Assembly (NCBI RefSeq): GCF_001426945.1
Contig: NZ_LMFS01000001.1
Span: 2,934,922-2,998,921 of the forward strand
Reading direction: 5' to 3'
Length of the DNA stretch: 64,000 nt
From: Pseudolabrys sp. Root1462
GTDB lineage: Bacteria > Pseudomonadota > Alphaproteobacteria > Rhizobiales > Xanthobacteraceae
Shown here: positions 1 to 9,253 of the stretch, piece after piece
Layout of the letters: the number at the start of each line of letters is the position of its first letter
Position numbering within the stretch: position 1 is the stretch's first letter
Position numbers and translations under genes: made by a program
Notes under the pieces: model-generated
Databases searched by the model: none
What the model was told of the DNA's origin: nothing
The model's input: the letters and a program-made list of their open reading frames with translations, nothing else

Positions 1-1
1 T

Positions 2-1876
2 CTGCAGGCCTTGCTGCTGATCTGCGTCGTCGGCTGGGTGCTCGACCTGCCGCGCCGGCTGTTCGGCCTGTCGTTCTACACCGAGCAATTGCTGGCGGTG
101 TGTCTCGGCCTGGCGCTGGCTTTGTCCTTCATCAATGCGAATTTCAAGCCGGCCGTGTTCGGCTGGATCGGTGGGGCGCTCGCGCTCGGCATTTGCGGCT
201 ACATTGCCGTCCGCTACGAGCCGCTGACGCTGTCGATCGCCATGCTGCCGACGGAAGGCGTCATCGGGAGCGCCATCCTCGTCCTGCTAGTGCTGGAAGC
301 GACGCGGCGCTCGGCCGGCGGCGTCCTGGTCGCGATCATCCTGATCATCTCGGCCTATGTCTTTATCGGCCCGCATATGCCGGGCGACTTCGCCACCCGC
401 AACGTGTCATTCGAGCGGCTGCTCGTCTATTTCGGCCTCGATACCAACGGCATGATCGGCAGCATTCTGTCGGTCGCGGTGCTGATCGTGGTGCCGTTCA
501 CGCTGATGGGCCAGGTACTCGGCCGCACCGGCGGCGCCGCTTATTTCGCCGATCTGGCGATGTCGGCGATGGGCACCTATCGCGGCGGCGCCGCCAAGAT
601 CGCCGTGGTCGGCTCCGGCCTGTTCGGCCTGATCTCCGGCGCCGCGGTGTCGAACGTGGTGGCGGTCGGCATCGTCACCATTCCGCTGATGTCGCGCTCA
701 GGTTTCTCGCGCACCCGCGCGGCGGCGATCGAGGCCGTCGGCTCGACTGGCGGGCAATTGATGCCGCCGGTGATGGGCGCCGCCGCCTTCATCATGGCGG
801 AATTCCTGCAGGTGCCCTATGGCGCGGTGTGCGTCGCCGCGGCAATCCCGGCCTTGCTCTACTACATCGCGCTGTTCGTGCATGTCGATCTCGAGGCCGC
901 CAAGAACAAGATCGGCGCGGCTCAGGTTGCCGACATGCCGTCGTTCCGCGAAGTGCTGCTGTCGGGCTGGCACTTCCCGATCCCGCTGATCTTCCTGGTC
1001 ACGACGCTGGCCTGGCCGGAATTCTTCCAGATACCCATCGAGCGCGCCGCGATCTATTCGACCGGCATCCTGATCGTGCTGTCGCTGACCTTCGGCTATC
1101 GCGGCAAGCGCGTGACGCCGGCCGAGATGGTACGCGCCATCCTCGACACCGGCCGCGCTGCACTCGACATCATTTTGATCGGCGCCGCCGCCGGCATGGT
1201 GGTCGGCGCGCTGAACATCTCCGGCATATCGTTCGGCCTGACGCTGCAGCTCATCACGCTTGCCGGCGAAAACTTGTTCGTGCTGCTCGTGCTCACCGCG
1301 ATCATCTCCATCATTCTCGGCATGGGCATGCCGACGGTCAGCGTCTATGTGCTCACCGCCTCGCTGCTGGCGCCGTCGATCATCAAGCTCGGCGTGTCGC
1401 CGATGGCGGCGCATATGTACGTGATGTATTTCGGCATGCTGTCGATGATCACGCCGCCGGTGGCGATCGCCGCCTATGCGGCGGCCAACATCGCCCGCGT
1501 GCCGGGCTGGAATGCCGGCTGGATGGCCGTGGTGGTGGGCTGGAGCACGTTCTTCATCCCGTTCCTGTTCGTCACCGAGCCGTCGATGCTGATGAACGGC
1601 ACCTGGCCGGTGATCGCCTGGAACCTCGCCCGCAACGTGCTCGGCATCGTCGTCGGCACCGCGGGCATCGTCGGCTTCATGTTCGCACCGCTGCCGGCGG
1701 CGCTGCGGCTCGCCTTCGCTGCGGCGGGCGTCGCCATCCTCATTCCGCCGCATGTCTTCCCGGGCGCCGAGTGGCTCGACTGGGCCGGGCTCGGCGGCGC
1801 GGTGGCGCTGCTGGCGTTCAACTGGCTGCAGAGCCGCGCCCACAAGCAAACGGCGCCGCAGGTGGCGGCGCCGTAA
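2..1876 (+). CDS. TRAP transporter fused 4TM/12TM permease (5' end outside window)
   Basis: The reading frame is open from the first bases, so the start lies upstream of the window. About 621 residues are visible. They are almost wholly hydrophobic, with many membrane helices and the DctM-type repeated glycine-rich re-entrant segments (for example GSTGGQLMPPVMGAAAF and GMGMPTVSVYVLTA). The size and the ITPPVAIAAYAAANIA-type motif fit the fused DctQ-DctM permease used by TAXI-type TRAP systems. In this family the permease imports a carboxylate captured by a periplasmic binding protein, driven by a sodium or proton gradient. It converges on a gentisate dioxygenase-like gene, so an aromatic or other organic acid is a reasonable substrate guess, but the substrate cannot be read from the sequence. 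The C-terminal tail is short and soluble. Confidence 0.9.
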   Translation: MQALLLICVVGWVLDLPRRLFGLSFYTEQLLAVCLGLALALSFINANFKPAVFGWIGGALALGICGYIAVRYEPLTLSIAMLPTEGVIGSAILVLLVLEATRRSAGGVLVAIILIISAYVFIGPHMPGDFATRNVSFERLLVYFGLDTNGMIGSILSVAVLIVVPFTLMGQVLGRTGGAAYFADLAMSAMGTYRGGAAKIAVVGSGLFGLISGAAVSNVVAVGIVTIPLMSRSGFSRTRAAAIEAVGSTGGQLMPPVMGAAAFIMAEFLQVPYGAVCVAAAIPALLYYIALFVHVDLEAAKNKIGAAQVADMPSFREVLLSGWHFPIPLIFLVTTLAWPEFFQIPIERAAIYSTGILIVLSLTFGYRGKRVTPAEMVRAILDTGRAALDIILIGAAAGMVVGALNISGISFGLTLQLITLAGENLFVLLVLTAIISIILGMGMPTVSVYVLTASLLAPSIIKLGVSPMAAHMYVMYFGMLSMITPPVAIAAYAAANIARVPGWNAGWMAVVVGWSTFFIPFLFVTEPSMLMNGTWPVIAWNLARNVLGIVVGTAGIVGFMFAPLPAALRLAFAAAGVAILIPPHVFPGAEWLDWAGLGGAVALLAFNWLQSRAHKQTAPQVAAP

Positions 1877-1911
1877 TCCTTGCCCGTCACTCGGGCGGCC
1901 GAAGGCAGGGC

Positions 1912-2976
1912 CTACTGCCCTTCGCGCCAGATGCCGAGCGACTCCTGCGCCGGACGATCCGAGATCGAGAACAGCACAGCGTCGCCGCTCCCCGTAACCT
2001 CATGGGTGTAGCGCTTCCACGGCGGCGCCACGAAAACGTCGTTGCCGCCCCACTCGAACGGCTGACCGTCGATCACGGTGACGCCCGATCCTTCGGCAAC
2101 GCAGAACACGGTGCCGTCGGTCGAGCGGTAGGGTTCGCCCTTGAAGCCCTTCGGCAACAGCGCCAGATGCGCGCCCATGGTCGGCAGCACCGGGCCGCCA
2201 TTGATCGGGTTGGCGTAGCGCACGCGCGCGCCGTGGCGCTTGTCGATGTCGCCGGTCTTCTTCAGGCGATCGAGGATCGGCTTCATCTTGCGGTACGGAT
2301 AATTGATGACCGGCGAGCGATTGGTGACCGCCGGCATGCCGTCGGGCAGCACGCCGGTGGCGAAGCGCTCGAACGAGTCGCCGTCCTCGTGATTCACGTT
2401 CTGCATCTTCTCGTCGAAGTGGTTGGCGAACGACGCCTGGAAGTGGTTGACGATGTGCATGTCGAGCACGTCGAGCCACATCACCGGCTCGCTTCCGGGA
2501 TTGCCGTGATCATGCGGCGCCCAGTTGGCCGTGATGATGAAGTCGCCATGCTCCATCGACGACTTCTCGCCTTCGACCGCGGTATAGGCGCCCTCGCCTT
2601 TCAGCACGAAGCGGATGGCGGAGGCGGTGTGCTGATGCGCCTCGGCGATCTCGCCCGGCATGATGAGCTGGATGCCGGCGAACAGCGAATTCGTGATCTT
2701 GGACTTGCCGGGGTCGCCGGGATTTTCCAGCACCAGCACGCGGCGCTCGGCCTCCTCGGCGGTGATGACGTCGCCGGCCTCGAGCATGTACTTCTCGACC
2801 TGCGCAAACTTCCACAGCGCCGGCTGCATCTGCGACTTCGGCTCCGGCGTCACCAGGCCGCGCAGCACTTCCCACAGCGGCGCCAGATTGTAGCCTTTGA
2901 TCTTCTCGTAATAGGCCTGTCGCGAACCCTGAATGTTGTGCTTCGGATTGGCCTGATCCGCGGTCGCCATCGACAT
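1912..2976 (-). CDS. Gentisate 1,2-dioxygenase-like bicupin ring-cleavage enzyme
   Basis: Predicted 354-residue bicupin. H114 and H116 (in AEAHQHTAS) and H155 (in ANWAPHDHGN) match the spacing of the three iron-binding histidines of the N-terminal cupin in gentisate dioxygenases. A second cupin (PKGFKGEPYRSTDG to GGNDVFVAPPW) follows. The family opens gentisate to maleylpyruvate, and salicylate or hydroxynaphthoate dioxygenases are close relatives that cannot be excluded. I chose the ATG at 2976 because AGGGAG sits about 8 bases upstream. The frame stays open to 3039, but without a good ribosome site. It lies 129 bases downstream of the SDR gene on the same strand. The nearby fumarylacetoacetate hydrolase-family gene fits the last step of gentisate catabolism. 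A maleylpyruvate isomerase is not visible in the window. Confidence 0.85.
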   Translation of the reverse strand: MSMATADQANPKHNIQGSRQAYYEKIKGYNLAPLWEVLRGLVTPEPKSQMQPALWKFAQVEKYMLEAGDVITAEEAERRVLVLENPGDPGKSKITNSLFAGIQLIMPGEIAEAHQHTASAIRFVLKGEGAYTAVEGEKSSMEHGDFIITANWAPHDHGNPGSEPVMWLDVLDMHIVNHFQASFANHFDEKMQNVNHEDGDSFERFATGVLPDGMPAVTNRSPVINYPYRKMKPILDRLKKTGDIDKRHGARVRYANPINGGPVLPTMGAHLALLPKGFKGEPYRSTDGTVFCVAEGSGVTVIDGQPFEWGGNDVFVAPPWKRYTHEVTGSGDAVLFSISDRPAQESLGIWREGQ

Positions 2977-3105
2977 GAGCCAGCTCCCTGGAGGGCGAAC
3001 GCTTCGCCCGGTTGTTGAGTTTGATGCTGTATAGCGCAATCGCGGCGGTCGCGGAACAACCCTGGATCGGGGGCGCCATGCGCCGGAACGATAGTTCCGC
3101 CCCGG

Positions 3106-3864
3106 TCAGTTGTTGACGGACCCGCCGTCCACCACCAGCGACTGGCCGGTGACGAAATTGCTGTCGTCGGAGGCAAGGAAGATCAGCGCGCCCAGGAGAT
3201 CCTCCGGATAGGCATCGCGCTTGAACGCCCGGGTGTTGCGGATCTTGACCTGCTCCTCCTCGATATGGGCGGTGTTGGTCAGCCCGGTGTCGGACAGGAT
3301 CAGGCCCGGCGACAGCGTGTTAACGCAGATATTATGCTCGCCGAGTTCGCGCGACAGCGCCCGGGTGAAGGCGATGATGGCGCCCTTTGACGTCACGTAA
3401 GGCAGCATGCGCGGGATGCCCTTGTAGGGCGTGCCCGAGGCGATGTTGATGATCTTGCCGCTCTTGCGCGCGATCATGTGCGGCGCGGCATGGCGCACCG
3501 TCAGGTAGCTGCCCTTGATGTTGACCGCCATGACCTTGTCCCACAGGTCGGCGTCCCACTCGCCGAAGGCGCGCGGCGTCAGCGTCGAATACAGGGCCGC
3601 GTTATTGACCAGGATATCGATCTGGCCGAAGGCCTTCATCGTTTCGGCCACCATCGCCTTCACCGACATCTCATCGGCGACGTCGCAGATCGTGGTGGCC
3701 GCGCTGCCGCCGGCCTTGGCGATCTCGGCGACAATGTCCTTGCCGTCGGCGATGTCGGCGACCATCACCTTCGCGCCGTGCTGCGCGAGCGCCAGCGAAT
3801 AATGCCGGCCGATGCCCTTGGCGCCGCCGGTGACGATGGCGACCTTGTCCTGAAGCCGGGACAT
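3106..3864 (-). CDS. SDR family NAD(P)-dependent oxidoreductase
   Basis: A 252-residue classical short-chain dehydrogenase. The cofactor loop TGGAKGIG is at residues 12-19, NNAA follows at about 88, and the active-site set is a serine in NIASG followed by YVTSK (YxxxK). The end (TGQSLVVDGG) is typical of the family. It probably oxidises or reduces an alcohol or ketone, or a cis-diol, in the aromatic-acid pathway coded around it. The substrate is not determinable. It starts 17 bases after the FMN reductase stop and so is probably co-transcribed with it. The dioxygenase gene follows downstream. Confidence 0.88.
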   Translation of the reverse strand: MSRLQDKVAIVTGGAKGIGRHYSLALAQHGAKVMVADIADGKDIVAEIAKAGGSAATTICDVADEMSVKAMVAETMKAFGQIDILVNNAALYSTLTPRAFGEWDADLWDKVMAVNIKGSYLTVRHAAPHMIARKSGKIINIASGTPYKGIPRMLPYVTSKGAIIAFTRALSRELGEHNICVNTLSPGLILSDTGLTNTAHIEEEQVKIRNTRAFKRDAYPEDLLGALIFLASDDSNFVTGQSLVVDGGSVNN

Positions 3865-3881
3865 GGCTTGCCCCTTCTCGT

Positions 3882-4448
3882 TCAGGCTTTGACGCGCTGA
3901 ATGAACGACGCGAAGGCGGCGAGCTGCGCCTTGACGAAGTCCTTGGTCGGCTGGTCGGTCAGTTCGAGCGTATCCTTGTCGAACTTGTTCTGCGCGAAGC
4001 TCACGAGGACTTCGGGCGTTCCGAAGGTGAAGGCGTTGAGATAAGTGAGCGTCATGCGCATGTGATACTGCATGCGCGAGCCGCCCATCGGCCCACCGCT
4101 GGCGGACTGGATCGCCACCGGCTTGTCCTTGAACGGCTGGTCCTTCATGCGCGACACCCAGTCGAGCGCGTTCTTCAGCGCGCCGGGGATCGTCCAGTTG
4201 TATTCCGGCGAGACGATGATGACGCCATCGGCGGCGCGAATGGCGTCGGCCAGGGCCACGACCGGCGCCGGGAAGCCCGACGCATCCTGGACGTCCTGAT
4301 TGTAGAACGGGATGGCATCGTAGGGCGGCGACTCGATCAGGGTCATGCCCGCCGGTGCCAGCGGTGGCAGCGCGCGCACCAGCGCGTGGTTGAAGGACTT
4401 CTTGCGCAGCGACCCGCAGATCGTCAGAACCTTGAGTTCTCCGGCCAT
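3882..4448 (-). CDS. NADPH-dependent FMN reductase family protein
   Basis: A 188-residue flavodoxin-like protein. It has the FMN phosphate-binding loop GSLRKKSFNHAL near the N terminus and the SPEYNWTIPGALKNALDW segment typical of the ArsH/ChrR/SsuE-like NADPH:FMN or quinone reductase family. Such enzymes supply reduced flavin or reduce quinones, consistent with a role beside aromatic ring catabolism. The start is placed at the ATG at 4448, where GGGAGG lies 5 bases upstream. The frame extends to 4535 but that part runs into a terminator-like hairpin (4493-4523) and is unlikely to be coding. It begins an apparent three-gene unit with the SDR and dioxygenase. Confidence 0.87.
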   Translation of the reverse strand: MAGELKVLTICGSLRKKSFNHALVRALPPLAPAGMTLIESPPYDAIPFYNQDVQDASGFPAPVVALADAIRAADGVIIVSPEYNWTIPGALKNALDWVSRMKDQPFKDKPVAIQSASGGPMGGSRMQYHMRMTLTYLNAFTFGTPEVLVSFAQNKFDKDTLELTDQPTKDFVKAQLAAFASFIQRVKA

Positions 4449-4492
4449 TTCGTCCTCCCGTCGAACAAACTTATTTCGGCTAGTGCGCCAAC

Positions 4493-4523
4493 AAAAACGC
4501 GTCCCGTGACGCTCACGGGACGC
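4493..4523 (-). terminator. Rho-independent terminator after the FAH-family gene
   Basis: A perfect 11-base-pair stem (4499-4509 with 4513-4523) and 3-base loop, followed on the minus strand by GTTTTTG. It lies between the FAH-family gene and the FMN reductase gene, so these two genes are likely in separate transcription units. Confidence 0.8.
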
Positions 4524-4569
4524 GCACTGTGTCAAATTCCGAGGGTCAACGCCAGAACCGGCGCTTCGT

Positions 4570-5442
4570 TCACTTCTCGTCGGCGATGGTGTTCTTGAGA
4601 ACGCCGATGCCGCCGATCTCGACCTCGATGGTGTCGCCGGCCTTCATCCACACCGGTTCCGGTTTTCGGGCATGACCGACACCCGACGGCGTGCCGGTGA
4701 AGATGATGTCGCCCGGCTCCAGCGTGATGCCCTCGGTCAGATAGACCAGCGATTCCGCGACCGGGAACATGAAATGGTCGGTGTTCGACGACTGCATGGT
4801 GGTGCCGTTGAGGCGGCTTTCGATCTTGAGGCCCTTGCCGCCGCGCGGCAATTCGTCGGCGGTCACCATCCAGGGGCCGTAGCTGCCGGTCTCGTCGAAA
4901 TTCTTGCCCATGCCCCACTGCGTGGTGTGGCGCTGATATTCGCGGATCGAGCCTTCCATGCCGCAGGTGTAGCCGGCGACACAGTCGGCGGCATTGTCCA
5001 GCGTCAGATGCTTGGCGCGCTTGCCGATGATGATGACGAGTTCGGCTTCGTAGTCGAACTGGATCGACTTCTTCGGACGGATCAGCGGCGCGCCCGGCGC
5101 GGTGAACGAGCTATTGACGCGGAAGAAGATCGACTGGAATTTCGGGATGTTGTCCTTCTGCGGGCCTTCCTTGACGTGGTCGAGGTAGTTGAGCCCGAGG
5201 CAGATCACCTTGCCCGGATTCTGCACCGGCAGTGCGAACTTGACGCCGGCGAGCGGGCGGCGCGCCGAAGCCGGCGCCTTCTTCGCCACGTCGGCGAGCG
5301 CCTTCACGTCGCCGCCGGCGCGCAGGAAGGCGCCGAGTTCGGAGGCAAGCTTGTTGTCGGCCGCATGCACGTCGACGACGGTGTCGCCGTCGATCACGCC
5401 CATACGCACGCCGTTATCGGTCTGGAAATTGACGATCTTCAT
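4570..5442 (-). CDS. Fumarylacetoacetate hydrolase family protein
   Basis: A 290-residue protein of the FAH superfamily. The conserved core starts at about residue 75 (GKVICLGLNYLDH). The metal-binding acidic residues are in FDYEAELVIIIGK, and the family signature FTGTPSGVGHAR is near the C terminus. Members hydrolyse C-C bonds of beta-diketo acids (for example fumarylpyruvate or acylpyruvates) or decarboxylate/isomerise related diacids. Beside a gentisate dioxygenase-like gene, fumarylpyruvate hydrolase is the best guess. A 2-keto-3-deoxy-sugar-acid hydrolase is the main alternative. The ATG at 5442 begins MKIVNFQTDNGVRMG, a normal family N terminus. Confidence 0.88.
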   Translation of the reverse strand: MKIVNFQTDNGVRMGVIDGDTVVDVHAADNKLASELGAFLRAGGDVKALADVAKKAPASARRPLAGVKFALPVQNPGKVICLGLNYLDHVKEGPQKDNIPKFQSIFFRVNSSFTAPGAPLIRPKKSIQFDYEAELVIIIGKRAKHLTLDNAADCVAGYTCGMEGSIREYQRHTTQWGMGKNFDETGSYGPWMVTADELPRGGKGLKIESRLNGTTMQSSNTDHFMFPVAESLVYLTEGITLEPGDIIFTGTPSGVGHARKPEPVWMKAGDTIEVEIGGIGVLKNTIADEK

Positions 5443-5570
5443 TTGCTTGCCTCACCAGGACTATTGTTCGACCGCCGCGAAAAGCGCGCGGATCTGCGCT
5501 GCGAGGCTTAGCGCACTGTGAGGCATCCCTTCAACTGCCTGAAGGGGCCGCATTTTTCGGATTGCGGAAC

Positions 5571-5591
5571 GGTGGGCCGGCCCGGCCCACC
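5571..5591 (-). terminator. GC-rich hairpin just downstream of egtD
   Basis: A 9-base-pair perfect inverted repeat (5571-5579 with 5583-5591) directly after the egtD stop codon. No uridine tract follows on either strand, so it may be a weak terminator or an mRNA 3'-end stabilising hairpin. Confidence 0.45.
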
Positions 5592-5600
5592 TTGGGCCAG

Positions 5601-6584
5601 CTAGCGCTTGGCCTCGGACAACGAGAATGCCTGGATCGAGAACCGGCAGTCGGTGTCCATCCAGACACTCACCGGCTCCCAGCCGACGCCGCGCGCCAGG
5701 GCGGACAGCGATTCCGGCGTATATTTGTAGCTGCTCTCGGTGTGGATGGTTTCGCCGGCCCGGAATTCGAAGCACTCGCCGGCAACCTTCACCTTCTGCC
5801 GCTTCAGGCTCGCCAGGTGCATCTCCACGCGCTGACGCTCGCGGTTATAGAAGGCGTGGTGCTCGAAGCTTTTCAGATCGAAGTTGCCGCGCAATTCGCG
5901 ATTGATGCGGACAAGGACATTGACGTTGAATTTCTCGGTGAAGCCGGCGGCGTCATTATAAGCTTCGTTGAGAACTTCGGCTTCCTTCACCAGGTCGGCG
6001 CCGATGATGATCTTGGCGCCGGGGCCGAGCGTCTTGGCGGCATTGCGCAGGAAGGCCGCCGCCTCGTGCGGCTCGAAGTTACCGATGGTCGATCCCGGAA
6101 AGAAGCCGATACGCGCCGGCGCATCCAGCGCCTCTTGCGGCAGGGCGAAGGGCTGCGTGAAATCCGCGGTAATCGGCAGCACGTTGAGCGATGGGAAATC
6201 CGGCCGAAGCTCAGCCGCTTCCTGCTCCACCATCGGGCCACAGATATCGACCGGTACATAAGCCGCGAGCGCCGGCGCGGCAGCAAGCAGAATGCGCGCC
6301 TTCTTGTTCGAACCCGAACCGAACTCGACCAGCGCCGCGCCCGGCGGAATGAGCTGCGCGATCTCGGCGCCGCGCTCGCGCAAAATGTTCATCTCGCAGC
6401 GAGTCGGATAGTACTCCGGCTGCTCCGTAATGCGCTCGAACAGCTCGGAGCCCACCGCGTCGTAGAAATACTTCGGCGGCAGCCGCTTGGGCTGCTGGCT
6501 CAGGCCTTTGAGAACGTCAGCTTCGAACGCCGACTGTTCGTCATCGACGGGAGCAAAAGTGTGGGTACGTGCCAAAGCGACCAT
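5601..6584 (-). CDS. egtD: L-histidine N-alpha-methyltransferase EgtD
   Basis: A 327-residue protein, close to the usual 320 or so of EgtD. The SAM-binding motif EFGSGSNKK is at residues 87-95, and the family-specific GFFPGSTIGNF follows near 165. It transfers three methyl groups from SAM to histidine to make hercynine, the first step of ergothioneine synthesis in the cytosol. It lies 53 bases downstream of egtB on the same strand, so the pair is probably one transcript. A GC-rich hairpin follows the stop codon. No egtA, egtC or egtE is visible nearby. Many alphaproteobacteria have only the EgtB/EgtD pair linked. Confidence 0.95.
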   Translation of the reverse strand: MVALARTHTFAPVDDEQSAFEADVLKGLSQQPKRLPPKYFYDAVGSELFERITEQPEYYPTRCEMNILRERGAEIAQLIPPGAALVEFGSGSNKKARILLAAAPALAAYVPVDICGPMVEQEAAELRPDFPSLNVLPITADFTQPFALPQEALDAPARIGFFPGSTIGNFEPHEAAAFLRNAAKTLGPGAKIIIGADLVKEAEVLNEAYNDAAGFTEKFNVNVLVRINRELRGNFDLKSFEHHAFYNRERQRVEMHLASLKRQKVKVAGECFEFRAGETIHTESSYKYTPESLSALARGVGWEPVSVWMDTDCRFSIQAFSLSEAKR

Positions 6585-6637
6585 ATGGCCCTCTTAATCC
6601 GAATGCGGTGTGTTAATTCCGATGCCGGCGTTCTGGT

Positions 6638-7891
6638 TCAGGGAAATTCGGCTAAACGCAGTCCACTGAACTGCCAGCGCGCGGCCGGCTGAAAGAAATT
6701 GCGGTAGCTCAAACGTTCATGGCCTTCCGGTGTTGCCAGCGACGAGCCACGCAGCACCATTTGTCCGCTCATGAATTTGCCGTTGTACTCTCCCAGGGCA
6801 CCTTCGATTGCTCGGTAGCCCGGATAGGACAGATAAGCGCTCCGCGTCCATTGCCAAGCCACGCCGAAGGCGTCGGCAAGCGAGCCGGACCGGGCGGAAA
6901 CCTCCCATTCTTGCTCGCTCGGCAGGTGTTTGCCGGCATAGCGGGCAAAAGCGTCGGCCTCGTAATAGCTGACATGCAAAACCGGAGCAGCCGGATCTAC
7001 CGTCTTCAGGCCGGCAAGTGTCATGACCTGCCAGGTTCCCTCGACCTGCCGCCAGTAGCCGGGCGCCTCCCAGCCCTCAGCCTGCACCGCAGCCCAGCCG
7101 TCCGACAGCCATAGCGAAGGCGTGCGATAGCCGCCGGCCGCCATGAAATCGAGCCACTGTGCGTTGGTCACAAGATGCCGCGCGATGCGCATCTTCGGGA
7201 TCAGGGTGTCGTGACGCGGCAACTCGTTATCGAAGCAGAAGCCGTTGCCGTCATGGCCGATCGGTTGAATGCCGGCAGGCACATCGACGAAGTCGTTCAC
7301 CGCCCGCGGCCCCCCGGCGATGCCCGGCATGCGCCAGTCGGGATTATAGGCTGGATTGGTCGGGTTCTGTGCGAAGGCGTGCAGTATATCGGTAAGCAAC
7401 AGCTCCTGATGCTGCTGCTCGTGATTGAGGCCGATTTCGAGGATCTCGAAAACGCGAGCCGCATCATGCTTCGGTACGCTGCCGATCAGTTTTTCCACCG
7501 CGGCATCGACGTGAGCGCGATAGCGCGTCACCTCTTCGCTGTTCGGCCGCGTGATCAGGCCGCGCTGCGGCCGCGCGTAACGCGGACCGGCGGCGACATA
7601 ATAGGAGTTGAACAGGAACGGAAAGCGCTCGTCGAAAATCCGGTAGGACGTGTCGAACTCGCGAACCAGAAAGGTCTCGAAGAACCACGTCACATGCGCG
7701 CGGTGCCACTTGGTCGGCGACGCATCGGCCATCGACTGCACGATCTGGTCTTCCGGCGACAGGAACGACGCACGGTGCTCCGTCTCCGCGCGCACGCGTC
7801 GAAAGGCCGAGAGCCAATATCCGCGCTGCTCGTCGATGGTGGGAATTTTATGCAACGCGCCGGGCATCGACGACTTTGCGGACTGGGCCAT
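6638..7891 (-). CDS. egtB: Ergothioneine biosynthesis protein EgtB (hercynine sulfoxide synthase)
   Basis: A 417-residue protein from the ATG at 7891, which has GGAGG six bases upstream. The open frame extends to 7942 without a better site. The N-terminal DinB-like half carries the iron-binding histidines in WHRAHVTWFFE and HEQQHQELLLTDIL. The C-terminal half is a formylglycine-generating-enzyme-like (FGE-sulfatase) domain, including ISYRNFFQPAARWQFSG-like ending residues. EgtB uses a non-heme iron to couple hercynine with cysteine or gamma-glutamylcysteine and oxygen, forming the C-S bond. It precedes egtD in the transcription direction and is divergent from mtnA. Confidence 0.94.
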   Translation of the reverse strand: MAQSAKSSMPGALHKIPTIDEQRGYWLSAFRRVRAETEHRASFLSPEDQIVQSMADASPTKWHRAHVTWFFETFLVREFDTSYRIFDERFPFLFNSYYVAAGPRYARPQRGLITRPNSEEVTRYRAHVDAAVEKLIGSVPKHDAARVFEILEIGLNHEQQHQELLLTDILHAFAQNPTNPAYNPDWRMPGIAGGPRAVNDFVDVPAGIQPIGHDGNGFCFDNELPRHDTLIPKMRIARHLVTNAQWLDFMAAGGYRTPSLWLSDGWAAVQAEGWEAPGYWRQVEGTWQVMTLAGLKTVDPAAPVLHVSYYEADAFARYAGKHLPSEQEWEVSARSGSLADAFGVAWQWTRSAYLSYPGYRAIEGALGEYNGKFMSGQMVLRGSSLATPEGHERLSYRNFFQPAARWQFSGLRLAEFP

Positions 7892-8142
7892 GAACGGCCT
7901 CCGTATCACTAGCGAAAGACAACGCGCCCCGGCGGGGAACATACCATTAGATAGATACGGCTCACGGCGGGAATAGTTCCATTTTCGCTATTCACACACA
8001 ACTAGGGACAGCCTCACTTTAGTCGAGCTTGCCAGGATGCCCGCGATGCGCCAGCGCGCCGGATTCACACGTCGGGCCAAGGCGATAGCCGTCGATTGAA
8101 ACCGCTGGGGCACGTCTCTATAAGGGCGCATCTGGGGGTCGA

Positions 8143-9243
8143 ATGCGCGTCAGCGGCAAGTCCTATCGCACGATTTGGATCGGTGATGACGGCCGTTCCG
8201 TCGATATCATCGACCAAACCAAACTGCCGCATCGATTCGTCATCGTCACCTTGCGGACGCTGGACGATGCCGCCCGCGCCATCAAGACCATGCAGGTCCG
8301 CGGCGCGCCGCTGATCGGCGCCGCCGCCGCCTACGGCGTCTGTCTCGCCGTGGCGGCCGATGCCTCGGACGAAGGCCTCGACCGCGCCCACGACATTCTG
8401 CTGGCAACGCGGCCGACCGCGGTCAATCTGCGCTGGGCGCTCGACGAGATGCGCAGCGCCTTGCGCAACCTGCCGCGCGAGGCGCGTCTTGCCGCCGCCT
8501 ATCGGCGCGCCGCGGAAATCGCCGACGAGGATGTCGCCGCCAATGCGGCGCTGGGCGAGAATGGCGCGAAGATCCTGCGCGACATTGCAGCGGCCAAGAA
8601 GACCGAGCGTCTCAACGTGCTCACGCATTGCAATGCCGGCTGGCTCGCCGCGGTGGATTGGGGCACGGCGCTGGCGCCGGTGTACAAGGCGCATGAAAGC
8701 GGCTTGCCGATTCATGTCTGGGTCGATGAGACGCGGCCGCGGAATCAGGGCATGAGCCTGACCGCCTGGGAACTCGGCCAGCACGGCGTGCCGCACACCG
8801 TGATCGCCGATAATGTCGGTGGTCATCTGATGCAGCACGGCATGATCGATGTGGTCATCGTCGGCACCGACCGCACCACTGCGCGCGGCGACGTCTGCAA
8901 CAAGATCGGTACTTATCTGAAAGCGCTGGCGGCAAAAGACAACAACGTGCCGTTCTACGTGGCGCTGCCCTCGCCGAGCATCGACTGGACGCTTCAGGAC
9001 GGCATTCGCGACATCCCGATCGAGGAGCGTGGCGGCGAAGAGCTCTCGCGCATCAGCGGGCGCCTGCCGGACGGCTCGGTGGTCGAGATCGATATCGCGC
9101 CGGAAGGTAGCCCGATGGCGAATTACGCCTTCGACGTCACGCCGGCGCATCTCGTCAGCGGGTTGATCACCGAACGCGGCGTCTGCGCCGCCTCGGCGGA
9201 CGGCCTGCGCGGCCTGTTTCCCGACCGCGCGCGGAAGGAATAA
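8143..9243 (+). CDS. mtnA: S-methyl-5-thioribose-1-phosphate isomerase
   Basis: A 366-residue eIF2B-like isomerase. It shows [13 protein letters not shown] (53-65), the catalytic cysteine C163 in THCNAGWLA, and the catalytic aspartate D243 in GTDR, followed by the conserved NKIGTY. It converts methylthioribose-1-phosphate to methylthioribulose-1-phosphate in salvage of methylthioadenosine, and in some bacteria acts likewise on 5-deoxyribose-1-phosphate. A G-rich ribosome site (GGGGG) precedes the ATG. The next gene starts 10 bases after the stop and encodes an aldolase/dehydrogenase fusion, which suggests the aldolase-type shunt rather than the classical MtnB/C/D dioxygenase route. Confidence 0.95.
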   Translation: MRVSGKSYRTIWIGDDGRSVDIIDQTKLPHRFVIVTLRTLDDAARAIKTMQVRGAPLIGAAAAYGVCLAVAADASDEGLDRAHDILLATRPTAVNLRWALDEMRSALRNLPREARLAAAYRRAAEIADEDVAANAALGENGAKILRDIAAAKKTERLNVLTHCNAGWLAAVDWGTALAPVYKAHESGLPIHVWVDETRPRNQGMSLTAWELGQHGVPHTVIADNVGGHLMQHGMIDVVIVGTDRTTARGDVCNKIGTYLKALAAKDNNVPFYVALPSPSIDWTLQDGIRDIPIEERGGEELSRISGRLPDGSVVEIDIAPEGSPMANYAFDVTPAHLVSGLITERGVCAASADGLRGLFPDRARKE

Positions 9244-9253
9244 GAGGCACTCG

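Noticed and set aside
100-3018. Long plus-strand open frame of 972 codons spanning the TRAP permease and the dioxygenase gene
   Set aside because: It is very Arg/Ala/His-rich, crosses two well-supported genes in other frames, and shows no family signature; it is a GC-rich shadow frame.
7892-8142. Possible SAM-type riboswitch before mtnA
   Set aside because: I compared the 250-base region with the SAM-II and SAH consensus patterns and found no match; only a G-rich ribosome site is clear.
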